Position numbers and translations under genes: made by a program. A DNA stretch of 7,380 nt, taken from positions 1-7,380 of the forward strand of contig JBFIPU010000115.1 of NCBI GenBank assembly GCA_041609995.1, written 5' to 3'. Shown here in pieces: positions 5,771 to 7,380 of this stretch (positions are counted from its first letter, which is position 1; every line of letters starts with the position of its first letter). The stretch comes from JABDOU01 sp041609995. GTDB lineage: Bacteria > Actinomycetota > Acidimicrobiia > Spongiisociales > SHLN01. The notes beneath the pieces were generated by a model. It was given only the letters and a program-made list of their open reading frames with translations. It was not told the origin of the DNA and did no database searches.

Positions 5771-7380
5771 TCCTGGTGCGAGTACTTCTCGTATTTCTCC
5801 AGGAGACGATGCGGAAGCTTCAGGGCGTCTCGCCGGAATGGCTCGCCCAGCTCCTGACTCGTCATGATCTCGAGCACGGTCACTTGGCCTGAGTCGACAG
5901 CTTCGTTGAGGGCATCACCGACTTCGTCGGGCTTGGAGACCTGGATCCCGTTGCCCCCCATCGATTGCGAGATCTCGGCGAACGACGGGTTCTCCAGGTT
6001 CGTGCCCACATAGCGGTCGTCGTAGAAGTCAACCTGGTTCTTCTTCTCGGCCCCCCACTGGCCGTTGTTGAACACGACCGCCACGACCGGAATCTGCTCA
6101 CGCACGCACGTCATGACCTCCGACATCGTCATCCCCCAGGCCCCATCACCCACATAAGCGATGGCGGGACGCGAGGGCGCTCCGATCTTGGCCCCCATCG
6201 CGGTCGGAAACGCGTATCCGCAGTTGCCCCACATCATGGCCGCAAACAGCGAGTTTGGCCGGTCGAAGTTCAGGTAGCTGTTGGCCACCGAGCAGATGTT
6301 GCCGATGTCGGTCGTGACCATCGCGTCGGCCGGCATCGCTTTCTCCAGCTCCCGCAGCGCCCGGCGGGGCGCCATCGGCAAGGCGTCCGACGAGGACCAC
6401 TCGGTCAGCTCGGAGCTCCAAGCCTCTTTCTGAGCCTTGACCTCGGCCAAGCGCTCGTCGCGGTTGCCGTGGGCGACGACGTCCATCTCCTGCAAGGCCC
6501 CGAGCATGGCCTCCGCCGCCAGACCGGCATCACCATGAACGGCCACGGCGACATCCTCCACCAAACCAAGGGCCCGGTGGTCGATGTCGACCTGCACGAT
6601 CTTGGCGTCCTCGGGCCAATAATCGATGCCATGTTGCGGCAGCGTGCCAAACGGGCCCAGGCGCGAACCCAGCGCCAGGATCACGTCGGCCTGGGCAACG
6701 ATCCGCATGGCGGCTTTCGAACCCTGATAGCCGAGCGGACCGCAGGCCAGCTCGTGGCTGGCCGGAAAGGCGTCGTTGTGGAGGTAGGTCGTGACGACCG
6801 GGGCCCCCAAGTACTCGGCGAGCGCCTTGGCCGGCATCTGGCCATCGCCCATCACGACGCCTCCGCCGGCCATGATCACCGGGAAACGGGCGGCGGCCAA
6901 TGCTTCGGCCGCCGCCTGAATCGAGGCCGGGCCACCGGCAGAACGCTCGAGGTTCATCGGTCGGCGGATGTGATAGTCGGCCTCTCCGTAGAAATTGTCG
7001 CGAGGAATGTTCACCTGCACCGGACCCCGTTCGGCCATGGCGATCGTGAATGCACGATGGGTCTGTTCTGCAATCCGCTCGTGACGATTCACCTGCGTCT
7101 GGTATTTGGTGATCTTCGAGAAGATCGGCATCTGGTCGGTCTCCTGAAAACCACCCAGCTCGATCCCCATGTTGCCGGTCTGGGGGGTGATGGCGACCAC
7201 AGGAGAATGCGCCCAATAGGCCGCGGCAATGGCGGTCACGAAATTGGTGATGCCGGGCCCGTTTTGAGCGATGCACACGCCGTGGCGCCCGGTGACGCGG
7301 CTGTAGCCATCGGCCATGTGGGCAGCCGCCTGCTCGTGGGCCACCGACCAGAAACGAATTCCGGCCGGCTCGAAGATGTC
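5767..7380 (-). CDS. xsc: Sulfoacetaldehyde acetyltransferase Xsc, lacking only the N-terminal residues (cut by window edge)
   Basis: Thiamine-diphosphate enzyme that converts sulfoacetaldehyde and phosphate to acetyl phosphate and sulfite, a central step in taurine and other C2-sulfonate breakdown in the cytoplasm. The open frame runs to the right edge, giving 537 visible residues; family members have about 590-600, so some tens are missing. The GTG at 7344 is internal: the frame before it reads DIFEPAGIRFWS, a conserved part of these enzymes. Glu16 in VAHEQ is the expected cofactor-activating Glu. Other motifs are AQNGPGITNFVT, GGFQETDQM, HNDAFPASHELACGPLGYQG, DYWPEDAKIVQVDID, the ThDP/Mg motif GDGAWGM (411-417) with NN at 438-439, and the Xsc-like end QELGEPFRRDAL (509-520). 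A general acetolactate-synthase-like enzyme is the alternative, but these motifs favour Xsc. The stop overlaps the convergent neighbour's stop by three bases. Confidence 0.88.
   Translation of the reverse strand, partial: DIFEPAGIRFWSVAHEQAAAHMADGYSRVTGRHGVCIAQNGPGITNFVTAIAAAYWAHSPVVAITPQTGNMGIELGGFQETDQMPIFSKITKYQTQVNRHERIAEQTHRAFTIAMAERGPVQVNIPRDNFYGEADYHIRRPMNLERSAGGPASIQAAAEALAAARFPVIMAGGGVVMGDGQMPAKALAEYLGAPVVTTYLHNDAFPASHELACGPLGYQGSKAAMRIVAQADVILALGSRLGPFGTLPQHGIDYWPEDAKIVQVDIDHRALGLVEDVAVAVHGDAGLAAEAMLGALQEMDVVAHGNRDERLAEVKAQKEAWSSELTEWSSSDALPMAPRRALRELEKAMPADAMVTTDIGNICSVANSYLNFDRPNSLFAAMMWGNCGYAFPTAMGAKIGAPSRPAIAYVGDGAWGMTMSEVMTCVREQIPVVAVVFNNGQWGAEKKNQVDFYDDRYVGTNLENPSFAEISQSMGGNGIQVSKPDEVGDALNEAVDSGQVTVLEIMTSQELGEPFRRDALKLPHRLLEKYEKYSHQD

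Noticed and set aside
4623..5867. 414-residue Arg/Pro-rich plus-strand frame overlapping the repeat gene
   Set aside because: It is the +1 shadow of the GC-rich repeat gene, composed almost only of Arg, Pro, Asn and Gln, with no domain or ribosome site, and it runs into xsc antisense.
7342..7344. GTG as the start of xsc
   Set aside because: The same frame continues to the window edge with residues conserved in the family (AGIRFW), so the true start lies beyond 7380.

Overview
The window is GC-rich, and every gene fits a high-GC actinobacterium. FurA and KatG resemble the mycobacterial furA-katG pair almost motif for motif. One gene belongs to the SCO6745 family, which I know from Streptomyces and relatives. 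An OmpA-domain protein has a single N-terminal membrane anchor rather than a beta-barrel, as in mycobacterial ArfA/OmpATb. A deep-branching lineage such as Acidimicrobiia is possible, but nothing visible fixes the order or genus.

Layout: (1) Positions 1-1219, minus strand: furA followed by katG, cut by the left edge of the window. This is a peroxide-defence operon with a candidate promoter and operator upstream. (2) 1220-1472: a divergent intergenic region holding a long nested inverted repeat. (3) 1473-2258, plus strand: an unrecognised multi-pass membrane protein. It converges on, and overlaps by 78 bp, (4) an SCO6745-family gene on the minus strand (2181-3029) that looks leaderless. (5) 3030-3142: a short divergent promoter region that may encode an 11-residue leader peptide coupled to the next gene. 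(6) 3143-5770, plus strand: a two-gene operon. It encodes a membrane-anchored BON-like/OmpA peptidoglycan-binding protein, then a single-pass protein with a long Lys/Pro/Ala-rich repetitive tail that turns acidic towards its C-terminus. (7) 5767-7380, minus strand: xsc, sulfoacetaldehyde acetyltransferase, missing only its N-terminal residues at the right edge. Its stop codon overlaps the stop codon of the preceding convergent gene.

Functionally these are separate small modules: H2O2 detoxification under metal-dependent Fur control; a cell-envelope pair that may bridge the peptidoglycan and the cytoplasmic side of the membrane; and organosulfonate (taurine/sulfoacetaldehyde) breakdown, releasing acetyl phosphate and sulfite. 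The least explained parts are the envelope pair, the nested inverted repeat at 1301-1345 and the possible leader peptide at 3111-3146. I saw no tRNA, rRNA, CRISPR array, insertion sequence or intrinsic terminator.
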